This document shows, piece after piece, positions 1 to 14,300 of a DNA stretch of 64,000 nt. The notes below the pieces were generated by a model. That model had not been told where the DNA came from. It ran no database searches and saw only the letters and a list, made by a program, of their open reading frames with translations. The DNA lies in NCBI RefSeq assembly GCF_041296385.1, contig NC_091033.1, positions 10,992,001 through 11,056,000 of the forward strand, given 5' to 3'. The DNA is from Aphelocoma coerulescens. Its lineage: Eukaryota; Chordata; Aves; Passeriformes; Corvidae. The stretch's first letter is position 1. Each line of letters starts with the position of its first letter. The translations under genes were made by a program, and so were the position numbers.

Positions 1-751
1 TTTCTCACCTGATGTTTCCTTAATTCTCAGGGCAGCAGCACAACAGCACAGGGTTCCTGCCTGCCCTTGAGAAGATGGTGATGTGCAGCAGCAGCCTGGA
101 AGTTCCCTGGGAGCAAAGCCAAGAAACCAAGGATCTGCAGCATGGACATATCCAGGTAGGACAAGAGGTCTGGTCCAGACTGGATGCATCTGGGTCCGGA
201 TGCAGGCATTGTATCTGGCAGAGGTCTGGAGGGACTGGTCCTGGTGTCAGGCGTCTGTCTCCCTCCTGGAATGCGAGGCTTGTGCTGAGACCAGCCTGCT
301 GGGTGCTGTTTTGCTGTAATTTGAAGGCTGTGGCACTGAGGGAAATGGCAGCGTGCTGAGGTGGGCTCAGGAACAGCCTGGCCGAGTCACTGGGCTGCGA
401 TGTCCCGGCTCTGCTGCAGCAGCTGTGACAGGAGCCCTGTCCCACCACACACAGCCCATCCTCTGGCACGGCCCTGCTGATAACAGCCTGTTCCCTCTGC
501 AGCCACATCACAGCCCATCTCATTTTATCCAAATGCCATCTCCCCCCCCAGCCTGAATCATCACCAGGCTGATATCAGTGCCCATGTGCCAGTACCAAAG
601 AAATGCCTGATAATATCCCGGTTTTCTCCTCAGTTTTTCCCAGCTCCCTTTCAATCCAGAATAATTTGTGCTTCCTTATGACCCCAAAGGCACCACAAGA
701 CAAATGTATCAACATGAGTGTAAGCACTTTAATCAGTAAAATGCAAGACTT

Positions 752-780
752 AAAAAAAAAAAATAATAGTAATAATAACA
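752..780. repeat. A-rich low-complexity tract
   Basis: A run of twelve A (752-763) is followed by AAT/AGT-type triplets. It is simple low-complexity DNA. There is no adjacent element with a target-site duplication that would make it a retroposon tail. Confidence 0.7.
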
Positions 781-3700
781 GTACCCTGCAGGGAGAGAGA
801 CTGAGAAAAGAAGAGCAAATAAAAAGAAATGCTCTGTATGTTCTGGCTGGGAGCCAAAGGCCCTCTGGGCCAGGTTGGGATAAAATAGGGCTTAATTTCT
901 GGTGTGAGAAACCGCTAGAGTGAATCTGTTGCAAACAAAGGCCAATTCACAAAGGGACATAGGCCAGGGCTGGAGGAGGAGAGGGCAGCCTGCCAGTTCT
1001 GCCAGCTCCCGTCATTTTATCATGTCTTGCAATATCAGATGTTTTACTTCTAGCTTCCTTTTCCTCTTGCATTTTTTGAAAAAACTGCATTTCTGCTCAT
1101 GAAATCTGTAGGGGAAAACTTGAGATACACTTCAAAGATGGTCCAAAAAGCAAAATGAAGATAACAAACACTAAAGCTCGTTAACTTAATGGAAATTAAA
1201 TTGCGATTCTTAAACAAGACTTAGTGAGAGGAGAGGGTTTTTTACAATGTTTGGGCTGGGCAGTGTGAAATGCTTTCTTGGACCATGAACAACTGTTTAC
1301 ATTTGAAAAGAAGTGCTGTGTCAGCAGTGCTAGTGGGCTCATCGCTCAGTGACAGCATTATCTGATCCCTGGAGAGCTTCCAGTGCCAGAGGAGTGTGAG
1401 ATCCCCCAGATCTTACAGGGCTCAGCTCTGCCCTCTTCCACACCACCAAAACCTCTGCTCTGCACATCCCCAGGCTCAGGGAGATGACAGAAAGCCAACT
1501 ATGGTAAGAGGGTAGTACAAACCTACCAAGGGAATTCTCTCCATAATGGGAATCTTGCCTGATTCTTGAAAGTCCACTCTTTCCCTTGGGAGCACAGCAA
1601 AGAGCATGTACCCAGAACAGTGGCATTTCCATCTCACCCCACAGTAGGGGTGGTACCGACGGGAATGAGTCATGATCCCGTTATTCCTCTGATTCTTTCC
1701 AACAAGCAGAGCAGGGAGAATGGCTTGTCCTGAAAATCCCAAGCTTTGCTGTTAGCTGCACGCTGTGCTTAATACCCTCGACAATTAAACAGTTGGCTGG
1801 TAGAATATGCTTCTTTTTCTCTCTAATTGCTCAGATCCAGGCAGTGTGTTTGGGATTCAGCTCTCAAATAATTCAGCATTTACTGCAGCTACAGAAACCC
1901 AGGGGCATTACGTGCAGTGGTGACAGCTTAGAGCCACTCTCAAGAAGGCTGTTGGGGATACAGGATTGCTTCCCATGGGGTCATCCCTGTATTTTCCCAT
2001 GGTATTATCTGATTTTTGAGGCCAGTTGTGGACGCAGGAATTCTGCCCACGCTCATTTATTCTGGCTGCTGTAGGTCCTGGGATGACAGTGGGTCGGCCC
2101 ACACAGGGCAGCCTGTGGTCAGTTACCAGCCCACGTCAACATAAGCTCAGTCCTCATTTCTGAGTTTGAAAACACCGTTGTGGGAGTGTACACAACTCTG
2201 GTGTCACCACATCCACCGTGGCTTTGTCTCAGGCCACCACGACTTGGGCTTTCCCCATAAGATTTGTGATTGAACGCCAGCAATGCAGGGAGCGTTTGTG
2301 GAGTGGTTTGGGCTGTTTTGAGTTTGTCCTAAAGGAGGCACTTCTAGAAACTGTTGCTTGAGTTGCTGCACTTTAGCAGGCAAAATAATTAAGTTTTCAA
2401 GAAGATATTGAGCTAAGGAGCTGCGATGTCATGATATAGTTGGTTGAGAAGAGGCTGGTGGAGTTTACATCGAACCCCACTCTGTTAATGAAGGATTTAA
2501 GCCCCATCCCAAAAGAAGGGAGGCCATATATGCAGTGGGAAGGCAAGGGATGAAAGAGCACTGCAGTGTTCAAGACAGCAATCCAAAAATTTGGAAAATC
2601 CAAATTTCTCCATCCCCTCTGTGCTGGAGGGGTGCTGCCAGGCACGTGTGGATACAGATTTTTATACACCCAAGGCACCAGTGACAACCAGAGGCTTCAG
2701 TGACAGCCAGTCTCGTAGCACTGGTGCCAGGCATTTCCCTCCAACACAAGTGTGCTGGGAGTGACTGCTGAGCCAGTAGCCCTCTCCCAGTCTTCTGGTG
2801 CCGTGCATAGGTGTCCCTTGCTGGGGAAGGGAGCCAGAGCCACAGCGTGCTTGGCCACAAGCCACTGCCTCCAGCCTGTCCATGTCCAGAGCCCAGCCCT
2901 GGCTCTGCAGGGAGGGTCCCCTCTGTGAGCACTGCCCTGCTCGGTGCCCAGAGGCAGATGCAGGTTTTCCACTGTGGTGCACAGGCTCAGTGGGACTAAT
3001 GGAAGGGAAACAAGCAGAGTTTGACTCTCGTCAGTGTCATAATTTCAAGGGATGCCCACCCCTTCCCTGAAGAGTCTTTTACTCCCGCAGGGCTCTGACA
3101 AAGAGGGCTGTGTTCTTGCTGTGTATGATTAACTAAATCCTGTGCTGGATGTACCAGGCTGAATGGGCAGCTGAGGACCCTGTTTGCAGAGATAAAGGAC
3201 ATGCCACTGCCCTGGCACAGGCAGTGCCTCTGCAGGAGTGGGTTTGGAGAGGAGAGAGAGGCTGGGTCCTCTTTTCATCTTGTTTGTAGCTGTGGCACTT
3301 ACAGTACATGAAATTTGAAAAATCCCTTTGTTTGGCCGCCCTGAAGCTTCCCACATGGAAAAAGGGTGTGTGAGGATGGGAGTGCAGAGGCTCTGAACAC
3401 AGTGTGCTCTCTGAGCGAGGCAGTGGGGAGAGAAGGAGAAGTCATTTCCCCACGTCATGGGAATTGGTTACCACCATCATGCAGGAGAGGCTCTGCAGGT
3501 CACCCATCAGGGAGCTCCCCCAGGGATCTAAACCTATTCTCTTCCCTGCCTTCACCCCAGTGTTTCACACTGTTTAGACACAGACATGCTCAGACACCAC
3601 GTTTTTCCTGCTGTTTCCACTTGCCTCTCTGTTCTTCTGAACCAAGACCACATATATCAAAAGATTACAAAGGACAGGTGCTTGCAGGGTGAGGACGTAC

Positions 3701-5840
3701 GGAGAAGTCCCCGAGACTTCACATGCTAATTCATTTCAGCGTCCCCCGTCCCCTCTGCCCATCATCAAACACCTTTTTTATTACTCATAAATTTTCAAAT
3801 GGAGTAAAGAAGTTTGGGCAGCTCAATGTGACTGCAAATGCTTTTGGAGATTGACAGGAACAACACTTAAATTGTCACATTCCAGCATAAGCATACTTTT
3901 CACTTCAGATATTGGGATAAAAGTGATATATTATGATGGTTTTCCAGGTCTAGTTTCACCTACAGCATCTCACATGGCAGCAGCTATCAGAAATGAATGA
4001 TGCCAGAACCAGACAGAGCCTGTGCTCTTAATTGTAGGGGCCATTTGTGCTGTGCTGATGACAGACAGTGTCTGCCTGTGTGCTCTGACTTCACCTGCTC
4101 CTGTGTTTCTAGTTTGGTTGCAGTGTTGGGAATGGAGGCAACTGAGAATATCCTTTTTGTACCATCTGCGATGTGTTTTTTCCCCCCAAGGGTTCTGAAA
4201 GATCACACTTGTCTGAGTACGAGTTGATGTCTTTGAGCTGAGTGGAGATGCTTGCTTCAGGAACTGATCCAGGGGACACAAGTCAGAAATTAATATTGAG
4301 TCCACCTCACCCTGGTATGGCTGTGTCTTAGCTGAGACTGCACAGCCCCTCCCAAGCAATTTCACTCAAGGTAGGAGCAGGTGTGGAGGCAAAGCTGCTA
4401 CAACAGCCTGTGCACTTTATTGCCCAAACAGGAGTCCTGTGTGTGTGGAAGCAGCTCAGCACGTCCTGCTGTGGTGTTCATTAGCACACAGGGCACCACT
4501 TTTAATGGGTTTATTCAGCATGGGTTAGGGTAGCCAGTGGGATTGAGACAAGTGGGAGATCTGTACTAGATGCTTTCTGAAAGTGACATTAGGACAGTCT
4601 ATTTTGACTTTCTTATTTCTGTTTGCAAATATTTTTGTGTCTATGTCTGCACACGATGAGTTTCTTTTGTAACAAATCTTCACCTGTTTGCTAATTGCTG
4701 CAAGGCAAAGCCCTGCTGCATTTGGCATCTGGTTTCCTGTGAACACCTTCACTTCTGGATATTACTTTGATAATCCCAACAAAACCATCCTGACAGCTCT
4801 GACTGATTGTCCCCATTCATAAAACTGCATCTTAATACCTAATCCTCCCCACTGCTGCCAGCCAGGCAAGTTCCATTGTTAAAAAGATTAAACTATTATC
4901 CCATGCAAACGCCAACCTCTAATTTTTAAAGGTTAGGCTGGAATCTTCTAATGATGGGAAATGCCAGGATGCATGGGACACTGTATTCCCTGGAGTTTCA
5001 TGGCCAATATGTTTAAAACTCATGAAATATAAGCTACTGTCTCATTCATTACTTCTGTAGGCAAATTGGTGTCCCCTCCCCCAGCACAGTCTCAGCTGCT
5101 TTGTAACTCAGAAATGAAAGTGAAGCATCTTTTGTTTTGCTTTTAAAATGTTTTTGTGGTGGTTTGGGTTTTTTTAAAAATTCTGCTTGAGTCACAGGCT
5201 AAAATTATAGATGACTGGACTATTTACAGCACAAGGATTTTAATAGCAGATGCTCACTGAAAACTCAAAGAACAGTCCCCAGAACTGGACAAGTTAAGAC
5301 TCTTCACTACTGTGCCTGTGCTAATACCAACTTTTTCCCATGGATTAGTATCAGACATGATCTAAGCAAGGTGCATTTTGAGTCAGATTCCTGCTCTCTC
5401 AGAAGAGCAGACTGCTTGGCTGACAGACTTAGGCACCTTCCTGAAAACTCATTTTTAACCACATTGGGTCTTGGAACACTTTGGGTTTTATCAAATCTGC
5501 TCTGAAAGGTCCGATAACACCCCAACATAAGTTTTAAATTAACCCTCTTTGGCTGATGGGAATCTTGAACAGATTTAAGTAGCTTGAGTTACAATCAGAG
5601 AGCCCCATGAGGTTGAGTTTGGCCAGCTAAACCCTTGCTAAAGGATGACTCATTTAATCTTTGTCATCATGGGAGATGGTGCATGGTAAACCACACAAGA
5701 GGATGTGTGGAACAGTGAACCTTTGTCCAGGCAGCCCCTGGTGTGGGGCACTGCTGTGAGCCCTGACCAAGAGCACTGGGTGGGTGCAGATGCCTCTTCT
5801 TGTGTGTGAGCAAAGGCAGCAGCAGCCTGAGCTGTGGGGT

Positions 5841-5883
5841 GGATCATGGGGCCCTGGAGTGGTACATGGGGTGGTTCATGGGG
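5841..5883 (+). repeat. Degenerate short repeat, three copies of GGNNCATGGGG
   Basis: Three 11-bp units lie at 5841-5851, 5861-5871 and 5873-5883, differing only at positions 3 and 4. The last two are separated by one base and the first by nine. It looks like a small decayed minisatellite and no function can be assigned. Confidence 0.55.
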
Positions 5884-7182
5884 TCATCATTCATTCCTGT
5901 CACTTGCTGGAACTGCTGAGCTATTGCATGCAAGACCTGGGAAGTCAGCATGGTCTGGAGACAGTGATTAAACAAAGATACAGAGCCTAAGGAAATGCCC
6001 TGCTTAGCTGAGATTTATGAGCCATGGTCGGATATGTCACTTGAAACTGCCCAAACAGAGGGGGATGGGCACTGGTCCTTCTGGATGTGGTGGAGAGCTG
6101 CAGGCTGTCCTTTCCCATCCATTTGTGTCCCTGCTACAACACAGCTGTCTGAGTGATGCCTGCAGCTTCAGGTGCTAGGTTCTCCCTTGGTATTTCTTGC
6201 CTTGACTTTTTTCCCTTGGTAAAAAGAATTCTGCAGTCTTGCTTATTTCACATCTTCAATTTTTAAAAATAGTGATTTTCTATGTGAGCCTGGCTTTTTC
6301 TGTAATTTTTTTACTGAGCTGAGGTGAGGAACTGAGGCTGCATGGTGGGGCTGTGCAGATCCCTGGGTTTGAGCCATAGCTGCTGACATGCTTGGGGAGT
6401 CTCTTGCTGACAGAATGCCTCTTGTCTATGAGAGAAAAGGACTCTGAAGTGAAACTCTTATGTTTTCATAAGGCAGCATCTCTCTGCTTTGCCTGAAGTA
6501 TGAATGGGACTGGAGTTAATGGTTTCTGTTTGTGTGATTTCTGCTCCCACCTGTTCTGGAAGTGAAGGGTAATCACCAGCCTCCAGCTCCTTTTCAGAGC
6601 TAAAAAGAGCCAGTGTCCAAACTGGGAAGAAGATAAAGCAGATATGCACAGATTATAGTGCTCTGAAGAACCAGGAGGGACCTGTGGGATGAGGATCTGT
6701 CCTCTCCCTCCTGTTTCTCCTGCCCAGCTGTGAAAGGTGTAAGAAGTGCCAGGTCACCTGTGGCAGTTGTCCTCTTTGCCACAGCTGCCTTGTTGTGCCA
6801 GGAGGTGACTGGGAAAACAACTAGCCATGAAGTGTGGAAATCCCTGGAATGCTGACTGTCTTCATCTCAAGGAGGGGATCTTCTGGTACATTTTGTCTCG
6901 AAAACATTTTATTAGGGGAAGAAACCAGAGCTGCAGGGGCTAGAAATGGCAGGGAGGCAGGGGAATGATTTCAGACAAGAAAAATGCTCCTGAACCTCTC
7001 TGCTCCTCCCAGGCAAAGAAGCTGCCAGCCTTCATGTGGCATGTCATTCATCAAGCTGTCACCCCGGGCCCCGTGGGTTCACCCAGGAGGGAGCGTGGGG
7101 CACACCTGTAACCTTTGCCTCCGGAGCTGTCTGCGGTTGTCCCCAAGGCTGGTTTCTGACTGCAAATGCAACAGTGGGCTGT

Positions 7183-7206
7183 GGGGGAGGTGGGGAGGGG
7201 CTGGGG
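7183..7206 (+). other. Predicted G-quadruplex motif
   Basis: Four runs of at least four guanines lie within 24 bases, separated by loops of four, one and two bases. This meets the usual G3+N1-7 pattern with room to spare. It sits about 14 kb upstream of the LAMA5 start in otherwise unremarkable intergenic DNA. Folding is inferred from the pattern only. Confidence 0.6.
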
Positions 7207-8282
7207 CTGTTCATACCTGCAGGACTGGGAGTGGGGAGTGTGTGGAGGGTGCCCTGGAAAGCCTCAGCTCTCCGTTGTAGGGGTGTGTGGTAGCCTAGGG
7301 ACACTTCTCCCCTGCCAGGGAGCAGCAGCACAGCTCCTCCCTGCTCTGGGAGTCCTGACGCTGCACCCCAAACCCACAGAAGATCTGTTTTTGGGAGGCA
7401 TCCCTAGTGCTGGATTTGCTCGTGCTGAGGGTGGTTAAGAGCTGTTTCAGAAGATTTCTGGTCACCTTTGTGGGATGCAGAGCACCTCCCAGACCTGCAA
7501 GCAGGCATCTCCTTCCTAAATGTTGGGGCTCTCTGGTCCTATTTTGAAGTAACTCTTCCTCTCCCCATCAACTAAAGACGTTCAGATTTTCTGTTTAATG
7601 CTGGTTTCCAAATGTTATAGCAGCTTCATCTTGTGGTTTATCTTAGAGCAAAGCACAAAAGAAGAGCCCCATGCCGGTTCCTGGCTGTGCACAGGCAGGA
7701 AAGCTGCAATCCCACCCTGCTGGAGTGACTGAAGGCGGGCTGGGCAGGCTTTGTGCCTCCTGAGGGTATGAGCTGCAAGATGCCAACAGAAGCAATAGCT
7801 AGGCAGGAGATAAAAACCACACCTGGCAGGAGAAATGAGTGGGTGCCAGATTCTTTTGAAGTAACATGCGAGTATCTGTATAGAGGGAGTGGTCTTTAAA
7901 TTAGGGTAAAGTACTTACTTAAAGGACTTTCTATCAGGCCAGTAAGTCCCACTCTTCATGGTTATTGTATAATTTATATAGCACTTCAAAGGTATCAGGG
8001 CTGTCTGCAAGAAAATACTGGGGGAAAATCCACTCTTCAGGAAGTCTGCACTATGACCTTTCAAGCATTAAATTCCCAACTCTCCCTTTTTGCTGCAACC
8101 TGGAACCCAATTTTCTCTTCCAAAATGTCACCGAGGTCCCTTTTCCTTCCCTTCATCAGTTGCTTTGTTCTCATTACCTGTAAGTTTATGGATTAAAGCA
8201 GACATTGTTCTTCCTGATATTTAAGAGGATGCTGCTGTGCATCAGGGAATCAATTTCATTTCTTAGCCACTGAATAGTTACA

Positions 8283-8388
8283 GATTTTTTTTTTCTTTTT
8301 AATTCTTGCTCCTCTTTTTGTTGTTGTTTTGTTTTGCTTGTTGGTGTTTGTTTTCTTTTTAATTTTTTTTTTTCTTTTAACCTCTCAG
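8283..8388 (+). repeat. T-rich low-complexity tract ending in an acceptor-like AG
   Basis: About 100 bases are dominated by runs of T interrupted by C and G, closing with a CTCTCAG before a sharp change to mixed sequence with CpGs. It is low-complexity DNA. It also resembles a long polypyrimidine tract and 3' splice site on the + strand, but I see no coding potential downstream. Confidence 0.6.
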
Positions 8389-11300
8389 CTCCGCGGGAAG
8401 TGGAATCTGGGTGGCTCAAGTATTTCTGGTATCACGGCTGTAGTGTTTGCTGAAGATCAAAGGAACCTTTTCAAACATCATTGTTACCACTAAGAGGTGG
8501 CAGCCGCATCTTAAGTAACCAACCTTTTCATCCGAGGCATGAGTGATTGAGACACACCAAACCCAGCTGAGGGGGCTGGATTTTAGCTCCTTTCTGGTCA
8601 GTTCGGGCAGCCCAGTTCTCTTGTAGCCGAGCTCTGGCCGCGGCGAGCCCCCAAGGGATGATCTGACCTTTAGTATGAATTTAGATTTGCACTGGGACTT
8701 CTCTAAATTATGACTGCCAGAGGTCCTGGGGTCACAGCTCTCCATCGTCACAGCACTTCCAGCTCCCAGCACACTCCCAGTTTGGGAGAAGGGATGCAGT
8801 TATTGATGCTGATTTAAAAGGAAAAAAGAAAAGCTGGATGTAAACTGGATGGAAAAATGCCAATCTGCTGGGGCGTGTCCTTGTGACTGCTGTGTATTAG
8901 AGATGCTTCTGACAAAATATAAATGGCACCACCTAAATTTCTGGTGTAGGACAACAAATTAGCTCTGCACATGTCCCAGATGGTGTTCCTGCCACCTTAT
9001 AAATGGTTAAAGTAGAAGAGCTGCTCTCTTTGCTTAGATAAACAGGGTCTCTGTGTGAATAGCTTGCAACCCCCATCATAATCCCTCTCTGATCTCTGGT
9101 TATAAAAATGATAGATGGAATGTAAACTCCATAAAGATTAGTAATCACCAAAAGCGTAGAAAAAATATGGGGAAGAGTTGTGAGGTTTTTCTGCATTCCT
9201 GAGGAATTCTGCAGGGATTCCTTTCCCTTGGTGGAGCTTGTGCTATTCCCCAGCTCATCTCCTTTCAAACTTGCTGTCTGGAGATGTTCGTGGAGGATTT
9301 TCAAGTATCTCTGAAGAAGTCTGGCACGGATTCCCTGTAACCTCGTGTAAATGGCTGCTGCTTGCCCCGGTTTCCGCAGTTTTGAGGCAGGGTAACAGGA
9401 TGTATGTACTTGTCAAAGAATTCAGGGATTTACTGCTGGCTCGGGTGGTGCTGTGGTGTTCTCAGGGAAGGAGTTCTGACTCCAAAGCATCGTTGCTCTC
9501 TAGCAGAACAGCAACTCTCTGTCATCCTACACATTTCAGAGTATTCATGTGGAATCCTTTTTTCCCAATCTTTTGCATGCAGGGCAGCACTTCGAAACAC
9601 AGCTATTGGTCTTGTGTCTTGTGCTGCACCTCTGATTTTCAAAAGTTCATAGTTTACCTTAAAATGTAACCATTTTACAGTGTACAAATGCAGATTGCAA
9701 GTCACATCTCTCTCAAAACAGACCTCTAAATTCGGTCCTTTAGTGCACTTTGGGAAATACTCTGGGGTTAAAAAGTGTGAAGGTGGATCTTCCCAAAAAT
9801 TGAATAGTTGGGAACTGGGTTATGACAGCTGCAGCCTTTGAGAAATCCAGCCCACTGTGCATGTGAGAGATTTGCTGGACTTGAAATTAAGTAAGGCAAC
9901 TTGGAGAAGGGGAAAATGTGCTCAACAAGAGATGGTCCCATCCTTCGGGATGGAATGTGGTTGGGGGATGAAGGTCCCAAATCCAGCTGGTGCAGGTGGT
10001 TCAGTGGCACAGGGAATATCCACTGGGAACAAACCCATCAAAAGCACTTTGTGGCGTGGCTAAACCACCAGTGCAGAAGCCATGCCTGGGCTGTGAGCTG
10101 AGGGATTTGGGGGAAATGAGGAGGTTGTTTCACCTACACTTCTGCAGGGTTTTCCCATGTGCCTCCCACCTCTGCAGGGCCTTTGGACTGTGTTCAGAGC
10201 AGCTGTGTCAGGTTGAACAGCTCCAGGGACAAAGTCAGGCTTTCATTTAGTAGGAAGGTGTTTGAGGTATGCTGCCAAGATGGTGTTTTATTGCAAATTA
10301 TCAATGTAAGCTGCATCAGAGACCACCCAGAATCTTCCCTGAGAACATGGCTGTGCTTTGAAACTCCTGTGAGATTTCATTGCCCTCTTGTCCCTGCAGT
10401 GGGTACAAGCTGCCTGTCCTCTGCTGATGCCATGTGCTGTTGGTGAGTCTTTTTCTTGCTATCCTAGGAGAGTGTTTTACTTCAATGTGTTTGCAGTCTG
10501 ACTGTATCTGCTTTCCAGCTGGGAAACTGGGATGCAGGCAAGCAATCCTTCCAAGACCAAGTAGAAAACTCATGAAAATCAAGGACTTAATCCAGACTCC
10601 AGATAAGCACCTAAAATATTTCAGGTTTTTTTCTCTTTTGCTGCTGATTACTGCAGCTCATTTATCTTTCCTGACTAACTCAGCCAACCCCATTGAAAAT
10701 CTGGATTTGGCTGGAGACTACTCCAGCAAAACATTTGGGATTTTGCCCTGACAAGATCTGTAAGGCTGGCTGAAACAGCACAGTTTATGCGTGCTCTAAG
10801 AATTGAAAACTCTGCTCTAAGTGCATTGACCTGTCTTTCCCTCCTGCAAAACGTATGGATCACTTTCAGTTCTGCCCTAATGACACTCCACTTGGCTATA
10901 CATCACTGCCCTTAATATTAGGAACTCCTGTCCTAAATGAGCAAGAGCTGGATGTCCCTTTCAGCAGCTTGCAGTGCTTACCTGTGTTAACAGCCTTGCA
11001 CAGAAATAGTTGTGCTTCCAGATGCCTGACTTGTGCAGTCTCACAGGGAGGGCTATTCCTTAAATGGGTTAAGAGAGCTTAAAAAAATAAACTGTAAAAG
11101 AATTGTTTACAGCCCTTTTTATAGCTGGGTCAGTTCCCAACCTGGTTCCACAAATGGTTCTGTTGGCACACCCAGAAGGGGAAAAAGGGCAAAAACTGAT
11201 TGTGTCAGTGCTGCTGCCAAAGACAACATGTTGTGAAGCACAACCTCGGTCCCCCCTGTGTGGGGAGCAGGTCCCTTCCACTCCCTGCAGCCCCAAACAC

Positions 11301-14300
11301 CATCAACAAACAGCAAAACGGACTCTGACGCTTCCTCTCCCAAAGCCAGCGAGGGCCTGTAATAATAAGGATTTGATAAACACCCAAAGCACTTACTCTG
11401 CTTTTTCAGGGAGCTGCAGGCCAGGGAACAGCCAGAGAGACATTAAAGAGCAGAAGCAGAATAGAGTGTAATTAACTTTAAACTCCTGTGAAACTCCTGC
11501 TGCTGTGTGTGGCAGGCTCACTTTGGAACACAGTTGGGTTTAGCGCAAGTTCTAATCGTGGTATCAAGTCAAGGCTTGTCCAGAGAAAGTGTGTGTGCCT
11601 TTATTAGCATGCAAATCACAGATCCTCCTTATTGCACTGTCTCTGCATCCCTCCTCTAGAGCTGTTTAGTAGAAGCAGGCAAGAACTAATTAAATTCCTT
11701 TATTCATACCTCATCCTTGAAGTGCAGAGCCCAAGGCAGGAATGCCAATGGGCACACGCCCATACCCTCTCTGCTTCCACAACGAGCATGGCAGGGCTGA
11801 CCTTCACCTCATTAGGCAAGGAATAAATCCCCTGCCGTGAAGATGAGGATGTCAGGCACTACATCCATAAATCACATAAGGAGTTTCCAAATGTCTTTCA
11901 TCTTGGGAGTCCTTAAGAGTTCAGAGCAATGGATCAATCCAGAGTGGATACATTTCAGCAGTAATTCCACATCTGAAGTTCTTTAATAATGTGGCTCCTT
12001 TAAATAAGATTCTAAAAGCCCAAGCCAGCTGAAATTGTAGCACACAATCAAGTTAACTACTTTAATTACTATAATGCTCTATTTGTAATTTTAATCTCCT
12101 AATCTACAAAGTGCCGTTTTCCCTTTAGAGTTCCTAAAGAAAGTAAAATAGCTTTTGGGTTCCTTGCTAGCTTTTAAAGGATCTTTGAAAACTGAGAAGA
12201 AACCTCCCACAAATAGCCTGGCTGTGATTATGAGATTTCTTTTTTCATTTTTAAAAATATCATCCTTTATATGAATGAAAAGCATTTAAAAGCAGTAACA
12301 GGATCTATCCCAGCAAACCAGGCATTTGAATTTAAGATTTCTTGGATTACCTGGACTGTACAAATGTAATTCACAGCATAAACCTTCCTTAAACTGCTGA
12401 GGAAATTGGAGGTTATGGCAAGGGAAAACAAGTAGTCAAAGAACAAGCCCAGGGCTACGCTCTGTTATGTTTCCAGCTGCCTTATTTGAAGTGTTACGGC
12501 TGGAAAACGGCACTCAAAGTTTTGCACTGAAGGACCCTAAAGTGCTTCCCCCTGGTATGAAAAAGGATTCCTGACCTCCAGGGCTGCAGCGGTTCTGCAC
12601 TTCAGCTCATCCTCTGGGATGATCCAAGATTCTCCAGCGTAGCTGTGGGATGTTTGTAGAGAAACATCCCACTGCAACCTGCTGAACTCCCAGCCTGGAG
12701 AGCCCCTCAGGCTGCCCTGAGATGAGAGCTGGTCATGACTTTTCCATTCACCAGCCCTTGGAGCTGAGTTTAGGGCCCACGGTGTTTCTGATCTGTGTAA
12801 ATCCTGACACACTGCCAGTTCTTGTGCTTGCTGTTCAATCTCCTGGAAAGTGAACTGGAGAGGCTGGGAAGAGTGGGATTTTCACTGAAGTCTATTGGAC
12901 CTACGGGGTCCAAGCAGGGCTTAGCTGTTAAATCCGTTTTTTACAAACTTAAAAATGCACCTACATTGGATGGTTGAGCATCTTACAGCTTTTATTCTTA
13001 TTGTACCCCATGACTGCTGCTCCTTCTCATTTTGAGTTGATGAAGAGAGGCAAAGAAAAGTTGTGATGTGTCCAAGATCATGCAGGGAAGAAGCAGTGAA
13101 GGGATTTGAGCCTCAGACATAGTTTCAGTTTTGGGCTGTGGCACCATCTCTGTGATGTCTGAAACAGGCTCATAGCTCTTCTATTGTGGAGAAAGCACCT
13201 ATTTTCCTATTTGCTACCTCTTCCTACTGGAGGGAATTATTTTTAAGCACAAAACAGCTGTCTGTTCCTATTAAGCTACTGTAGGAATAATCTTCATGGA
13301 AAAAAACCTCAGATGCTTTCCCAAATAGGAAGTAATTTAGATTTCAGATTAATGGCTGTGACAATGGAAATATATAAAATCTTTTCCTGGTATGGAGCCC
13401 AAACCATGGGTTGTTCTTATCAATGGTGGACACAGGTTTGAAATCTGACTTGTGCTGCACATGGGGAACAAACACCAAAGAAAGGCACAAATGTCCCTGT
13501 TATGCAGAGCTCCCAGCCTGTAGTGTGCATTTAGTGGATGAGTCAGCTGGTGCTGGTGAAAGATGACAACTCTTGCTCTTGCAAGCCTTCCTCTCTTGCA
13601 GGCACTCTGCCCTGATCCCACTCAGGGAAATGAACTGTTTTCCCAGAAATAAGAGCAAGAGTGAGGAATAGAGAGGATCAGGGCACTGAGTTGTTCTCTC
13701 TGGGACCTATAAATCCTCAGTCCTGGCTGTGAAAGGAGCTGCACAGAAGGAAAATTAAGGCTTGGAGTGGACAGCTTGGATGGAGGGAGCCAGCACAAGG
13801 AGCAAGCCCAGGTCTGCAGCAGTGATGGTCCTCTGGGCTGTCAGCTGCAGTTTACAAGGAGATGAAGCTGAAGTTTCCCCTGCTGCCACTGCCCTGTGGG
13901 TGGGATGGTGCCAGCCTTCCTGGGGACAACAGGGCTGCAATCCAGGGCTTTCTTTGCAGGCACCTGCTCGAACAGAGAATTTCTCTTTTGTGCAAGCCTT
14001 AAGCTGCACACGGTCAGCAGCACATATCGGAGCACCTCAGGTCCCCACAGCAGAAGGAGACTGGGGTGCCTGCAGTGCCAGGGAGCCTGGGAGGGACGTG
14101 AGGGGAGAGGGTTGGTCAGATCTGGATTTTGTGGCAGAAGGGCTGCTGAGATCTGTGCATGGAGTGTTTCTTACTTTGCATTGTGTGAAGGCCCTCAGCA
14201 TTCCCCACGTGTTCCGCTCTCTGGTAAGATTAACAGCATAAAGAAAATGTTACCAAATGCATTTTAACAGATGACTGCAATTTGCACTCAGCTGTCAGGC

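Noticed and set aside
20..532. 170-codon minus-strand frame at the window start, considered as an exon of the upstream neighbour
   Set aside because: No similarity to RPS21 or any protein I know, and several overlapping frames exist on both strands.
8490..8515. CTCF-like motif around AGAGGTGGCAG
   Set aside because: Only the 3' half of the consensus fits. Three of the first five positions do not.
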